Positions 23,201 through 31,972 are shown, counted from the stretch's first letter. The stretch is DNA of 46,979 bases from Candidatus Woesearchaeota archaeon (GCA_018302335.1 JAGVZT010000067.1:1-46979), one strand, 5' to 3'. The notes: generated from the sequence alone by a model not told the origin. A program made the numbers and translations.

Positions 23201-23803
23201 CTATGGATGCATGGGCGGCGAGACGAACGGGCCCAGTCCGGCTGGGTAAACTATCAGCTTGAGCAATAATAAGAGCACTATGACAACCAGGGGGGGGCCT
23301 AGCACAACGAGGATTGCTCGCAGCACACGGAATCGGTACTGCTTATGGACTCCGATGGTCTCAAGGATGAGGCCAACGATAACGCTCCACATAGCTGACA
23401 TCGTTCCTGAATCGGGAATCAGACTGACCACGGAACTGAATGCGACAATGCGAGAAGCTGCGAGTCGGTCACTCTGGCCGGCAAGCTGGGCAAAGAGATT
23501 GAGAAGCCAAGACCCTAGCCATAGAGATACTATTGCACCCAGCCGAGCCAAGATGTAAACAAGGAGTTGGATGAAAAGGAGCGAGATTGCAAGTGTGTGG
23601 GCTGCCGAACTACGTGGGATGAAGACCAGCAACACCATGCTGACAAGCAGACGTAGGAGAATTCCCACACGAATAGTGAATGTCATATACCTGAGCAGTT
23701 CTTCTTCATCCGCGTTGCATTGCTCAAAGAAGGCGGATGGATTCGAAATGATGGACCAGGAGAGCTGAAAATACTTCAATTCCAGTCCGAGGAAACTCTC
23801 CAT
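23201..23803 (-). CDS. Yip1-like multi-pass membrane protein
   Basis: 200 residues from ATG 23803. The N-terminus ELKYFQLSWSIISNPSAFFE resembles Yip1-family proteins, which open with a short cytoplasmic region followed by four or five membrane helices. Hydrophobic stretches are visible around residues 45-62 (LLRLLVSMVLLVFI), 70-92, 95-110, 120-150 and 160-185 (VVLGPPLVVIVLLLLLKLIV). Function unknown; archaeal Yip1 proteins lack a defined role. Base composition is clearly lower in GC than the flanking genes, which may mean separate origin or relaxed codon use. TATA-like AATTAAAA at 23828-23835 lies about 28 bases upstream. Confidence 0.6.
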   Translation of the reverse strand: MESFLGLELKYFQLSWSIISNPSAFFEQCNADEEELLRYMTFTIRVGILLRLLVSMVLLVFIPRSSAAHTLAISLLFIQLLVYILARLGAIVSLWLGSWLLNLFAQLAGQSDRLAASRIVAFSSVVSLIPDSGTMSAMWSVIVGLILETIGVHKQYRFRVLRAILVVLGPPLVVIVLLLLLKLIVYPAGLGPFVSPPMHP

Positions 23804-23936
23804 CAGCAAAGATTTCTCGCGTACACAAATTAAAACTTTTGCGTCGCGAACGGCGCGAGTATGTGTTCAGCTTGGGTGTAACCTGAGCTGGTCGAAGCGC
23901 GCGAAGATTTAATAATGCCACCCGCTCCACGGGGTC

Positions 23937-24905
23937 ATGCCATCTCTGGACGTCGTGGGCATCGGCAACCCGCTGCTGGACCACATCGCCAGCGTGCGCG
24001 ATGCCGACCTCGCGTCCCTCGGGCTCGTTAAGGGGACGATGCGTCTCATCGGCGAGGGGGATGCGCGTCACCTCCTGGGCTTGGTCTCTACAGCCCAGCG
24101 ATTTCCCGGGGGGAGCTGCTGCAACACCATGCTCGGCCTCGCCCATCTTGGCGGCAAGGCGGCATACATCGGTGCGGTAGGGGAGGACGAGCAGGCGCGC
24201 TTTCTCGAGAATGCCCTCGCCAGCCGGGGGGTGGTGCCGCTGCTCGTGCGCCGGAAGGGAATCACCGGCGCCTGCGTGGTGCTGCTCAGTGAGGACGCCG
24301 AGCGGACCCTGAACACCCATCTGGGCGCGGCGCAGTCGCTCACTGCCGCAGATATCCGCGAACGGGACATCCAGAATGCGTCCTACTTGCATCTCGAGGG
24401 ATATCTCTGGGACACCTCCGGGCAGGCCGCTGCCGCTGAGCGCGCGGTGCGCCTCGCGAAGAAACTCGGCGTCAGGGTCTCACTGGACCTCGCCGACCCG
24501 TTTGCGGTGGAGCGTCATCGGGACACGTTCCTCAGGCTCCTCCCGGACTGCGATGTGCTGTTCGCGAACGAGGAGGAGGCGCGCATCTTCACAGGCTTCT
24601 CCGCCGAGGAGGCCGCGCCTCTCCTGGCGAAGCGCTGCCCGTTCGTCGTGGTGAAGCTCGGTGCAAAAGGCTCGCTCATCGTGAGCGAGAGGAAAGCGCA
24701 CCAGATTGCGCCCTTCCAGGTGCCCGCGGTTGACACCACAGGCGCAGGGGACATCTACGCGTCGGCAGTGCTTTACGGGCTGACGCACGGACTCAGTCCG
24801 GAGAAGACAGGGAGACTCGCTTCCTATGCCGCTGGCCAGGTGGTGGCGCAGCGCGGAGCGCAACTGACCTCGCCCGTGGACATGAAGAAGGCCCTCAGTC
24901 CTTGA
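23937..24905 (+). CDS. PfkB-family sugar or nucleoside kinase
   Basis: 322 residues. Ribokinase/PfkB fold: N-terminal DVVGIGNPLLDHIASV, the GGSCCNTMLGLAHLGGKAAYIGAVGEDE region (substrate side) and the C-terminal signature DTTGAGDIYASAVLYG, with the catalytic Asp in DTTGAGD. The spacing and GGSxxNT motif are like adenosine kinases and archaeal nucleoside kinases, but PfkB substrates (adenosine, ribose, fructose-6-P, inosine) cannot be assigned by motif. TATA TTTAATAA at 23908-23915, centred 25-26 bases before the ATG. The 3' end overlaps the convergent gene by 11 bases. Confidence 0.85.
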   Translation: MPSLDVVGIGNPLLDHIASVRDADLASLGLVKGTMRLIGEGDARHLLGLVSTAQRFPGGSCCNTMLGLAHLGGKAAYIGAVGEDEQARFLENALASRGVVPLLVRRKGITGACVVLLSEDAERTLNTHLGAAQSLTAADIRERDIQNASYLHLEGYLWDTSGQAAAAERAVRLAKKLGVRVSLDLADPFAVERHRDTFLRLLPDCDVLFANEEEARIFTGFSAEEAAPLLAKRCPFVVVKLGAKGSLIVSERKAHQIAPFQVPAVDTTGAGDIYASAVLYGLTHGLSPEKTGRLASYAAGQVVAQRGAQLTSPVDMKKALSP

Positions 24906-25209
24906 AAGTATGCTGGGCTTGCCGCTCGACTTCCTCGAAGGCCTGCCGCAGCGCCGTCCCCAACTCCCAGGAGTCAGCTTTGCTGGACTTGATGGCCTTG
25001 GTGGGCGCGTTGACGTGGACGTGGACGGAGAACTTCTTTCCGCCCTCTTTTCCAGGGGGGGCCTTATGTGTCTTCACGTGGACCACAAGGTCGACCTCGT
25101 TGCGCAGTGCCCTTTCAATCTTTGGGTGATACCTCGCGGCCAGTTCGTCCAGAAGAAGCCGTTCCTCTGGTGACAGGTCGCGTACTCCCACGAATCGTAT
25201 GGCAGCCAT
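24895..25209 (-). CDS. Possible HPF/RaiA-like ribosome hibernation protein
   Basis: 104 residues. Pattern: a helix with KIERALRNE, alternating strands DLVVHVKTHK and KKFSVHVHVNAP, then SWELGTALRQAFEEVERQAQH, which recalls the C-terminal helix of S30AE-type factors (D-x-A-I-D-x-A-...-LERQ). Those bind the small ribosomal subunit and silence it under stress. The match is by layout only; an unrelated small alpha/beta protein is possible. Leaderless: TATA (plus ATATAAGAA, 25231-25239) centred 26 bases before the ATG. Confidence 0.45.
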   Translation of the reverse strand: MAAIRFVGVRDLSPEERLLLDELAARYHPKIERALRNEVDLVVHVKTHKAPPGKEGGKKFSVHVHVNAPTKAIKSSKADSWELGTALRQAFEEVERQAQHTFKD

Positions 25210-25275
25210 GCCAGAGAGCCGGATTTCCCGATATAAGAATGTTGTGCCTTGACGGTCGGAGAAACCCCGTGACTT

Positions 25276-25343
25276 CGGCCGCGATGCCGCAGGAGTTCCC
25301 TGGTGTCTCGCCGGAATCACGGACATTCTCCGCAATGCGGCCG
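25276..25343 (+). repeat. Dispersed palindromic repeat, copy 6
   Basis: One of the best-preserved copies: CGGCCGCGATGCCGC at the left, GGTGTCTCGCCGGAATCACG in the core, TTCTCCGCAATGCGGCCG at the right. It lies between the divergent promoters of gene 24895-25209 and the ATPase operon. Confidence 0.85.
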
Positions 25344-25385
25344 ACTCTCAGCGTATTCTTTCCACAAGGCTGGCCCGGGCATAAC

Positions 25386-25395
25386 GTTTAAATAA
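25386..25395 (+). promoter_or_regulatory. Promoter of the A-type ATPase operon
   Basis: GTTTAAATAA about 38 bases before the ATG of the H subunit gene, giving a leader of about 12 bases. Confidence 0.55.
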
Positions 25396-25428
25396 GCCCG
25401 CAGGTTCTTGCGCGACGGTTTCTGGGGT

Positions 25429-25779
25429 ATGGCGCACGCAAAGGGGGAATTCCTCGACAAGAACGTCCTCGAGGAGGTGCAGAAGACTGAGGCGGAGGCC
25501 CAGGCGATACTGCACGAGGCCGACCTGAAGAAGCAGCAGCTCCTTGCCGAAGGCCGGAAGGAGGCCGAGCGGATTCTTGCCGAAAGCGCGGAGCGCCTCA
25601 CGAAGTCCCAGAGCGCAGAGCTCGAGAGCAAGCGCAAGGAACTCGAAAAATCAACCAGGAGGATTCTCGCGGACGCGGACAAGGAGGTCAAGGAGCTTGA
25701 GGAGCGGGTGCAGGGCAGCCGGCCGGCGGCGACCAAGCGGGTCCTCGAGCACCTGGGCGCTCTCGCGGAGGCACGATGA
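25429..25779 (+). CDS. atpH: A-type ATP synthase subunit H (peripheral stalk)
   Basis: 116 residues. Almost entirely a charged coiled coil (EEVQKTEAEAQAILHEADLKKQQLLAEGRKEAERILAE region), as in AhaH/subunit G, which pairs with subunit E in the peripheral stalk that holds the catalytic head still. It is the first gene of the operon H-I-K-E-C-F, the standard archaeal order. Start ATG 25429 follows the TATA box at 25386. Its stop overlaps the subunit I start by four bases (ATGA). Confidence 0.85.
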   Translation: MAHAKGEFLDKNVLEEVQKTEAEAQAILHEADLKKQQLLAEGRKEAERILAESAERLTKSQSAELESKRKELEKSTRRILADADKEVKELEERVQGSRPAATKRVLEHLGALAEAR

Positions 25780-27716
25780 TTCTCCCGGAGCCTATGTCCA
25801 GGGTGACCATTCTCGGACCGAAGACCCTGCTCCGTCCCGTTGTCGATGAGCTGCATGGCCTCAAGCTGCTGCACATCAAGGACCATGCGAAATCCTCGGA
25901 CATGGACATCGGCGAGCCTCTTCCCGAGTATGACGAAGTGGCCCAGCTCCTCGTCCGCGTGAGGACCATCTCCTCCAACCTTGAACTGAAGGAGGAAAAG
26001 GCAAAGGCCTTTGACGGCGAAATCGCCGCAGTGCGCTCACGCGTGGATTCGCTCTACTCCGAGGTGAGCGAGGCCGTCGCCAGGCGCGCCTACCTCCAGA
26101 AGGTCCTGGACATCTTCTCGCACAACCGCCAGCGGGCCGCGCTGAAATCGATGACGCTCGAATACGACGACGGGGACTATGAGAAGCATCATGTCTTCGT
26201 GGGCTTCGTCCAGAGGGAGCACGGCATAGGCGAACTGGGCAGGCTCTTCAAGGGCGAATTCGAGGGAGTGCACGCCATCGCGCTCTCGGTCCCTCCGGAG
26301 AAAGTGGCTGCGGCGAAGTCCGCTCTGGATGCGGATGATTTCTTCCCTGTCGATTCCGACACCGTCCCGCGCGCCCTTCCCGGACTCCGCGGAAAGCTAG
26401 CTGAACCCAAGAGACTGGACCTCATCGAGAAATCCCTGAAGGAGGCGCTCAAGAAGGTCTCTGGAGTGCTCGACACTGCGGCAAAGGAGCACGCTACGTT
26501 CCTCGCTGCTGCGAACTCCCGCCTGGTCACCGAGAACCGTAAGGCGGAGGCGCCCCTCCGCTTTGGCGCGACGGAGAAGACCTTCCTGGTCGCCGGATGG
26601 GTTCCGAGTGCGGAAGTCGCTCGCCTGCAGGGCCGCCTGGGCCATGTCGCCGGGGAGAAGCTGCTCATCGAGCATGAGCGCGTCTCGCCCCATGAGAATG
26701 CCCCGGTGAAGCAGAACCTCCCCCGGATTGCCAGGCCGTTCAAGCACTTCCTGGACATGTTTGCCGGACCCCTCTACGGCGAGGTGAATCCTACCGTGTT
26801 CATCGCGCTCACCTTCCCGCTCTTCTTCGGCTTCATGCTCGGCGATGTCGGCTACGGCCTCGTGGTGCTCGCTCTCGCGGTCCTCATCCTCAAGGCGACC
26901 AAGGGGAAGCCACTCATCGGCCTGCTACCTCCCGCAGCGCTCATCTTCGCCGCGCTCTGCACCATCTTCTTTGGGGCGGTGTTCGGGGAGTTCTTCGGTG
27001 CGGAGATAGGGCTGTACCACCCCCTCTTCCCGAGGGTGGAGCTTGAGTTCCTGGGACACGGCACGCACGATGGCCTCCTCATCGTGGCCGACGGCAAGAA
27101 TGTCGTCATGGGTGGGGTCAACTCCGACGCGCTGCTGGCAATCTCGGTGCTCGTCGGAGTGGTCCACATCCTCATCGGCATGTTCACCGGGTTCTACAAT
27201 TCCTGGCGCATGCACGGCCTCAAGCAGGCCGTGATGCACAAGGCAGGCTGGATTCTCCTCATGCCGGGCATGCTCTGGCTCATGGTGAAGATGAGCCTCC
27301 TCAAGGGAGGATACGCCGCGCTTGCTAACTCGGTGCTTCCTCCGGACTTGGTGATTTATATCATGTTGGGCATCGGGGTGCTCCTTATCGTCATTGGTGA
27401 GGGTATCACGGGCGTGGTGGAGCTTCCGGCGCTGCTGAGCAACCTCTTCTCCTACGCCAGGCTGATGGCAGTCGGCCTCGCATCGGTGCTGCTCGCTCTC
27501 GTGGCGAACCAGATGGCAGCCCAGGCTTTCGGGTCCGGAAACATCGTGGGCTACATCTTCGGCGCCGTCGTCCTCCTGCTCTTCCATCTCATCAATCTCC
27601 TGCTTGGCATCCTCAGCCCGTTCCTCCATTCCCTGAGGCTCCACTATGTCGAGTACTTCACCAAGTTCTACTCAGGGGGCGGAAAGCAGTACGCGCCGTT
27701 CGGCGCGGAGGATTGA
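25776..27716 (+). CDS. atpI: A-type ATP synthase subunit I
   Basis: 646 residues. Subunit a/I of the membrane rotor-stator. The N-terminal 330 residues are a cytoplasmic coiled-coil arm (starting MILPEPMSRVTILGPK), and the C-terminal half has seven or eight membrane helices from PTVFIALTFPLFFGFMLGDV on, including the conserved FSYARLMAVGLASVLLALV helix whose arginine faces the c ring and forms the ion path. Normal length for archaeal subunit I. Confidence 0.95.
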   Translation: MILPEPMSRVTILGPKTLLRPVVDELHGLKLLHIKDHAKSSDMDIGEPLPEYDEVAQLLVRVRTISSNLELKEEKAKAFDGEIAAVRSRVDSLYSEVSEAVARRAYLQKVLDIFSHNRQRAALKSMTLEYDDGDYEKHHVFVGFVQREHGIGELGRLFKGEFEGVHAIALSVPPEKVAAAKSALDADDFFPVDSDTVPRALPGLRGKLAEPKRLDLIEKSLKEALKKVSGVLDTAAKEHATFLAAANSRLVTENRKAEAPLRFGATEKTFLVAGWVPSAEVARLQGRLGHVAGEKLLIEHERVSPHENAPVKQNLPRIARPFKHFLDMFAGPLYGEVNPTVFIALTFPLFFGFMLGDVGYGLVVLALAVLILKATKGKPLIGLLPPAALIFAALCTIFFGAVFGEFFGAEIGLYHPLFPRVELEFLGHGTHDGLLIVADGKNVVMGGVNSDALLAISVLVGVVHILIGMFTGFYNSWRMHGLKQAVMHKAGWILLMPGMLWLMVKMSLLKGGYAALANSVLPPDLVIYIMLGIGVLLIVIGEGITGVVELPALLSNLFSYARLMAVGLASVLLALVANQMAAQAFGSGNIVGYIFGAVVLLLFHLINLLLGILSPFLHSLRLHYVEYFTKFYSGGGKQYAPFGAED

Positions 27717-27721
27717 GAACC

Positions 27722-27961
27722 ATGGCCATTGAAGGAAGCATAGCGACGGGGCTCATCGCAGTGGGCGCAGGTCTCGCGGTGGGACTGAGCGCCATCGGCT
27801 CGGGACTGGGAGAGCAGCAGATAGGCGCCGCGGCGGTCGGGGCCATCGCCGAGAACGAGGAGATGTTCGGCAAGGGCCTCATCTTCACGGTCATCCCCGA
27901 GTCCCTCGTCATCTTTGGCCTGGTGGTGGCAATCCTCATCCTGGGCCTCGCAGGCGGCTGA
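27722..27961 (+). CDS. atpK: A-type ATP synthase subunit K (c ring)
   Basis: 79 residues with two membrane helices, one hairpin, the basic form of the proteolipid. Helix 1 is GLIAVGAGLAVGLSAIGSGLG; helix 2 carries the ion-carrying glutamate in VIPESLVIFGLVVAILIL. Start ATG at 27722, 5 bases after the subunit I stop. Whether the ring carries protons or sodium cannot be fixed from the hairpin; the ES pair beside the ligand would allow either. Confidence 0.93.
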   Translation: MAIEGSIATGLIAVGAGLAVGLSAIGSGLGEQQIGAAAVGAIAENEEMFGKGLIFTVIPESLVIFGLVVAILILGLAGG

Positions 27962-27963
27962 CC

Positions 27964-28503
27964 ATGGGACTTGAGGACATCAAGAAAGAGATCCTCGAAG
28001 AGGCACGGAGAGAGGCGAAGCGCGTCCTCGACGAGGCAAGGCGCTCAAGTCAGGAAGCGGTCAAGCAGGCGCAGCGGGAGGCGAAGGAGCGCGAGGAGCG
28101 CGCCAAGGCCGAGCTGAAGGACCAGCTTGCGACCCTGGAGACCCGAGAGACTGCATCCGCGCGTTTCCAGGCGCGCAGGCGCATCAACACCCGGAAGAAA
28201 GAGCTTCTCGACGAGTTCTTCAGCCATTGTCTCCGCGAGGCATCCAAGCTGGACGGGGCGACGAGGAAGCGCCACGTCAAGGCGCTGCTTGCGCACGCCA
28301 AGGACTTCTCTGTCGTCTACGGCAGGAAGGAGGACCTGTCCAACGCCACCAAGCTCGCGGTGCGCTCGGCGACTTTCGCAGGGGGCATCATGCTGGAGAC
28401 CAAGGATGGGACGCAGCGCCTCGACCTCAGCTATGAGACCATGCTCGCGGCCATAGCTCAAAAGGAGCTTCCGGACATCTCCGCACGGCTCTTCGGGGAG
28501 TAG
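27964..28503 (+). CDS. atpE: A-type ATP synthase subunit E
   Basis: 179 residues. A long charged N-terminal helix (EEARREAKRVLDEARRSSQE region), which would form the stalk coiled coil with subunit H, then a C-terminal alpha/beta head (about 100-179, with FAGGIMLETKDGTQRLDLSY) that binds the catalytic head. Starts 2 bases after the K stop. Confidence 0.92.
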   Translation: MGLEDIKKEILEEARREAKRVLDEARRSSQEAVKQAQREAKEREERAKAELKDQLATLETRETASARFQARRRINTRKKELLDEFFSHCLREASKLDGATRKRHVKALLAHAKDFSVVYGRKEDLSNATKLAVRSATFAGGIMLETKDGTQRLDLSYETMLAAIAQKELPDISARLFGE

Positions 28504-28504
28504 G

Positions 28505-29557
28505 ATGCGCAAGACCCTCCGGAGCGCGGTGCAGTCCTCCCTCCGGTTCAAGCGTTACCCCTACACCTACGCGCGCGTCATGGTGATGAAGGGCAGGCTG
28601 CTGGACAGGGGGGACTACGACCGGCTGGCCCGCCTTTCGCTCACGGGCATCATCAAGCTGCTTCAGGACACGGACTACCGTGCGGAGATAGACAGGCTCG
28701 CCATCCGGCACGAGGGCATCGCCCTCCTCGAGCATGCGCTGCACGCCAACCTCATCGCGACCTACACCAAGCTGCGGAGCATCTCCTCCGAGGAGCTTAC
28801 GACGCTGTTCGACGCCTACCTCCTGCGGCACGATGTCCAGAACATCAAGGACATCCTCCGCGGACTGCACGCGGGCCTGCCGAAAAGCAGGATTGCGGAG
28901 ATGGTCTCTCCGGTATGCTTCACCCAGGAGGAGTATGACGAACTCCTTTCCGCGGGGACCATCGAGGACGTCCTCTCTCGGCTGCAGTTCATCCCCCTCA
29001 GCGCATTCGAGGATGGCCTCGCCAGGTACGGAGCTTTCAAGAGCCTGGACCTCATCGAGGCGGTGCTGGACCAGCACTTCTTCCTCCGGATGCTCGCCGC
29101 TGCGAAGCAGATACCGCAGCAGGGCCAGCTCCTGCGGAACATGCTGCTCCAGGAGATAGACCTCCTGAACCTGAAGGCCATCCTGCGGCTGCGCGCCGCG
29201 GACGTCGCAGCGGAGCACGTCGAGAAAGTGGTCATCTTCCGCGGAGGAAGGCTCAAGCCGGCGCTCCTCCGGAGGCTGCTGCACCTGGACCTCGCACAGG
29301 CACTGCAGGAATGCGGCGGCACTCCCTACGGGGAGCTGTTCAAGGGCGCTGCAGACCTCACCTCGCTCGAGGTGAAGATTGACCGCTACCTGCTCCGCCA
29401 CTCCCTGGCGTTCATCCATGGCCATCCGCTCACCGCGAACATCATCGTGGGATATCTCTTCGCCAAGGAGGTCGAGGTCCGCAACCTCCGCCTGCTCGGC
29501 AAGGCCACGCACCTCGGCCTCGGACAGGATTTCGTGCAGGAGGGCCTGGTGGTCTGA
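28505..29557 (+). CDS. atpC: A-type ATP synthase subunit C
   Basis: 350 residues, the usual length of subunit C/d, the funnel-shaped helical adaptor that seats the central shaft on the c ring. Typical opening with YPYTYARVMVMKGRLL and helical repeats; DVQNIKDILRGL and EIDLLNLKAILRL are the family's conserved repeated segment. The stop overlaps the F start (TGATG). Confidence 0.92.
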   Translation: MRKTLRSAVQSSLRFKRYPYTYARVMVMKGRLLDRGDYDRLARLSLTGIIKLLQDTDYRAEIDRLAIRHEGIALLEHALHANLIATYTKLRSISSEELTTLFDAYLLRHDVQNIKDILRGLHAGLPKSRIAEMVSPVCFTQEEYDELLSAGTIEDVLSRLQFIPLSAFEDGLARYGAFKSLDLIEAVLDQHFFLRMLAAAKQIPQQGQLLRNMLLQEIDLLNLKAILRLRAADVAAEHVEKVVIFRGGRLKPALLRRLLHLDLAQALQECGGTPYGELFKGAADLTSLEVKIDRYLLRHSLAFIHGHPLTANIIVGYLFAKEVEVRNLRLLGKATHLGLGQDFVQEGLVV

Positions 29558-29862
29558 TGCCTCAGCTGCACATCGTGGGAAGTCAGGACTTCTGCCTGGG
29601 ATTCCGGCTCGCCGGCCTCAAGAGCCTGTATCCCAGCGAGGAGACCCCCGCCCAGAAGACTTTCGGCCAGCTTCTCGAGGGGCGCTCTGGCGTCATCGTG
29701 ACAGACATCACGACGTTCTCGTCCGTGGACAAGAAGCTTCAGCTCCAGCTCGAGCAGAGCGCGAATCCGGTGGTGGTGGTGCTCTCTGCGGATGACCATG
29801 CGGCGGATTCCCTGCGGGAGCGCGTGAAGAGCGCCATCGGCGTCGATGTCTGGAACAAATAA
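29557..29862 (+). CDS. atpF: A-type ATP synthase subunit F
   Basis: 101 residues, a Rossmann-like central shaft subunit: HIVGSQDFCLGFRLAGLK at the N-terminus and SGVIVTDITTF in the middle are family features. It is the last gene of the operon. In most archaea atpA, atpB and atpD follow directly; here a T-rich end and an unrelated peptidase gene follow instead, so the catalytic subunits must be elsewhere in the genome. Confidence 0.92.
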   Translation: MPQLHIVGSQDFCLGFRLAGLKSLYPSEETPAQKTFGQLLEGRSGVIVTDITTFSSVDKKLQLQLEQSANPVVVVLSADDHAADSLRERVKSAIGVDVWNK

Positions 29863-29868
29863 TCAATT

Positions 29869-29881
29869 ATTTTTCATTTTT
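29869..29881 (+). terminator. T-rich terminator of the ATPase operon
   Basis: ATTTTTCATTTTT begins 7 bases after the atpF stop. Paired T-runs without a strong hairpin are the normal archaeal terminator form. Confidence 0.6.
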
Positions 29882-29917
29882 GAGTAGCAACATTTAAAAG
29901 CAAAGCTGCTCTCCACC

Positions 29918-31714
29918 ATGACCATGCCAGGGGACCGGCTTGAAGGGCGCATCATGTCCCATCTCCGGGCGCTCTCTGCCCTGGAAAGCGACCGTGCCCG
30001 CGGGGACTATCTCTACGACCGCCTTTCGGAGCAACTCTCCGCGGGAATCTCCCTTGAGCGCGAGCCCATCAGGGCAGCTCGCCGCTCCTCGGCATCCGAC
30101 AATATTGTCCTTCGCATTCCTGGGTGGGTGACTGATGAGCCTATGCCGACCCTGGAGGTGCTCGCGCACTACGATACCATCGGCCTCGGCTACCACTTCT
30201 CGCGGCACATCCCCGTCCGGCTTTTCGGAAGGCAGCTGGGCGACTTGCCGGACCCCCTCTCCCTGAAAAGGGGATCATTGGAGCCTGGCTCTGCGAACGA
30301 CAACCTCTCGGGGGTCGCGGTCTCGCTGACCCTTGCGGAGCGTCTCATGGAGAATGCCAGCCGCGGCGAGTATCCGGAGCATCCGGTCGAGATAGTCTTT
30401 CCCTGCGGGGAGGAGAACGGCCATGTCCTGAACATCCTCCGCTACCTGGTGCCCATGGCCGTGCTCGGCGCTCCGCTTGCCACGGCCGCGCAGTTCGTGG
30501 CGAGAGAGATGGGCCTGCCTCCGGGAGCTCTCGCCTCGGCGACGACGCTCGGCCTGGCGAATGCGCTGGCAAGACTGCCTCTGACGAGGCCGGGCCTGAC
30601 CGGCTCCACCGAGCACCATCGGCGCGAGGAACACAATCCCAACAGGGTGCGCGTCGCAGTGGATATCGTGGGAAGCGAAGGCGATTTCATCGTCCCCTCG
30701 ACCTCTCTGGGCATCACCGGGCTGAGCATGCTGGGCCTGCTGCCGGTCCGCTACCGGCCCGAGGTGGTAGACACCCTCCGTGAGCTGTTCCTGGTGCTGG
30801 ACGACCGTCCTGAAGCGGTGAGCAGACTTCCGACTGAGTACCTTCCCCTTGGGGCATCAGACATGGCGACTCCCACCATCGGCCTGAGGAAGGCCCTGCT
30901 GGAGTGCCGGGACTGGGGACTCTCGATGAACGCTGCGGGGATATTTGCCGGGGGCGCGCGAGCCATCAGGAGAATGCACACCTATGACGACCGCCCCGAG
31001 CACGTCCGGGCCGAGAACTTGCGTGTCACCGAGCGCGTCCTCGAGGAGGCCGTGAGCGCCCTCCACTCCCCGTGGAAGTCGGAGGAGCAGCTCGAAGGAT
31101 TCTCTCCGGAGCGGGCGATGCTCTTCTCCGCTGGAGACAAGGACTACCTTTCCCTTTCCGGGAGGCTCCGTGGAGCGTCCGTCGCGGCGGTCTACGAGGC
31201 GGAGAAGCTCGACAACAGCTACGCGACAGGAGACTTTGTGACATGGGGGATATCTTCTCCCGAACGCCTCCTCCGCCATGCAGGGAAAGTGAAACGGAGG
31301 GAACTGGAGGGCACGTTGGACTATCACGGAGAACACTATCAGGTGGGGCCAGGCACGCCGTGGAGAAAGGCCGGCCAGCTGCTCTACGAGGCGACGCACG
31401 AGGTCGTGTCTCGTCCCATGCTCCCTATGGCTGCTCTCGTGGGGGCCGAAGCGGGCCTGCTGATTGGCGCCCACTGGAAAGTCCTGGAGTACATCGCCAA
31501 CGTCGACGCATTGCCTCCCGAGGCGAAGCTGGGAGCGGCGGTGGCCATCGGCGCCTCCGCGCTCGGCCTCACCTTCCTCTCCGCGTACAAGACCATGATA
31601 GAGGTCATCGCAGCAGCTGAGCCCCTCGGCCGGATGAAGATGCGTTTCGAGCAGTGGTCGCGGCATGCGGCCGGGGCAGGGGCTCTTTCTGTGGCATCGG
31701 ATGAGACTTTGTAG
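29918..31714 (+). CDS. M28-type zinc peptidase with C-terminal membrane helices
   Basis: 598 residues. All M28 family landmarks are present: AHYDT (zinc His84 and catalytic-base-neighbour Asp86), GSANDNLSG (bridging Asp128), PCGEENG (catalytic Glu165, zinc Glu166), VAVDIVGSEGD (Asp249) and RRMHTYDD (His354). M28 enzymes are aminopeptidases or related dizinc hydrolases. No N-terminal signal peptide. After about residue 400 there is an added region ending with two membrane helices (around 500-516 and 531-550), so the peptidase is probably a membrane-anchored cytoplasmic enzyme. Start at ATG 29918 or 29924; the TATA (ATTTAAAAG, 29892-29900) slightly favours the second. Confidence 0.82.
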   Translation: MTMPGDRLEGRIMSHLRALSALESDRARGDYLYDRLSEQLSAGISLEREPIRAARRSSASDNIVLRIPGWVTDEPMPTLEVLAHYDTIGLGYHFSRHIPVRLFGRQLGDLPDPLSLKRGSLEPGSANDNLSGVAVSLTLAERLMENASRGEYPEHPVEIVFPCGEENGHVLNILRYLVPMAVLGAPLATAAQFVAREMGLPPGALASATTLGLANALARLPLTRPGLTGSTEHHRREEHNPNRVRVAVDIVGSEGDFIVPSTSLGITGLSMLGLLPVRYRPEVVDTLRELFLVLDDRPEAVSRLPTEYLPLGASDMATPTIGLRKALLECRDWGLSMNAAGIFAGGARAIRRMHTYDDRPEHVRAENLRVTERVLEEAVSALHSPWKSEEQLEGFSPERAMLFSAGDKDYLSLSGRLRGASVAAVYEAEKLDNSYATGDFVTWGISSPERLLRHAGKVKRRELEGTLDYHGEHYQVGPGTPWRKAGQLLYEATHEVVSRPMLPMAALVGAEAGLLIGAHWKVLEYIANVDALPPEAKLGAAVAIGASALGLTFLSAYKTMIEVIAAAEPLGRMKMRFEQWSRHAAGAGALSVASDETL

Positions 31715-31723
31715 ACAGCCTCT

Positions 31724-31787
31724 CGGCCAAAATCCCGTACGCTTTCCGTGTTGTCTCGCCGGAATGCCGAAAAAAGTAGCGCGACCG
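31724..31787 (+). repeat. Dispersed palindromic repeat, copy 7
   Basis: CGGCCAAAATCCCG at the left, TTGTCTCGCCGGAATGCCG in the core, GTAGCGCGACCG at the right. The core is nearly identical to copy 1, while the ends are more diverged. It follows the M28 gene stop by 10 bases. Confidence 0.75.
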
Positions 31788-31972
31788 GTTGTCTCCCGCT
31801 CCAACGCCAATCTCAAAAGGGCCGAATTGAACCTACGTGAAGCTCGCGGAAAACGGCCTCGGAACGCGGCTCCCCGTCGGCAGGAAGTCAGGAGAGGTGC
31901 TGACCAAAGGCGAAGCTCCAGCGGGTCAGCGAGTTGCTTCTGGTGCTGGAGGCTTGGCGCAAACCTGAGAAG
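31788..31972. other. Intergenic stretch without recognised gene
   Basis: Between copy 7 and the promoter of gene 32024. No start codon with a sensible reading frame, no RNA gene and no strong hairpin seen. May be decayed coding sequence. The TATA ATTAATATAA (31973-31982) follows it. Confidence 0.5.

Noticed and set aside
24895-25335. Longer N-terminus for the HPF-like protein (start 25335)
   Set aside because: The extra 42 codons run through the dispersed repeat and the TATA box. The peptide GTPAASRPKS it would encode also appears in the reading of the repeat at 16433-16481, showing that it comes from the repeat.
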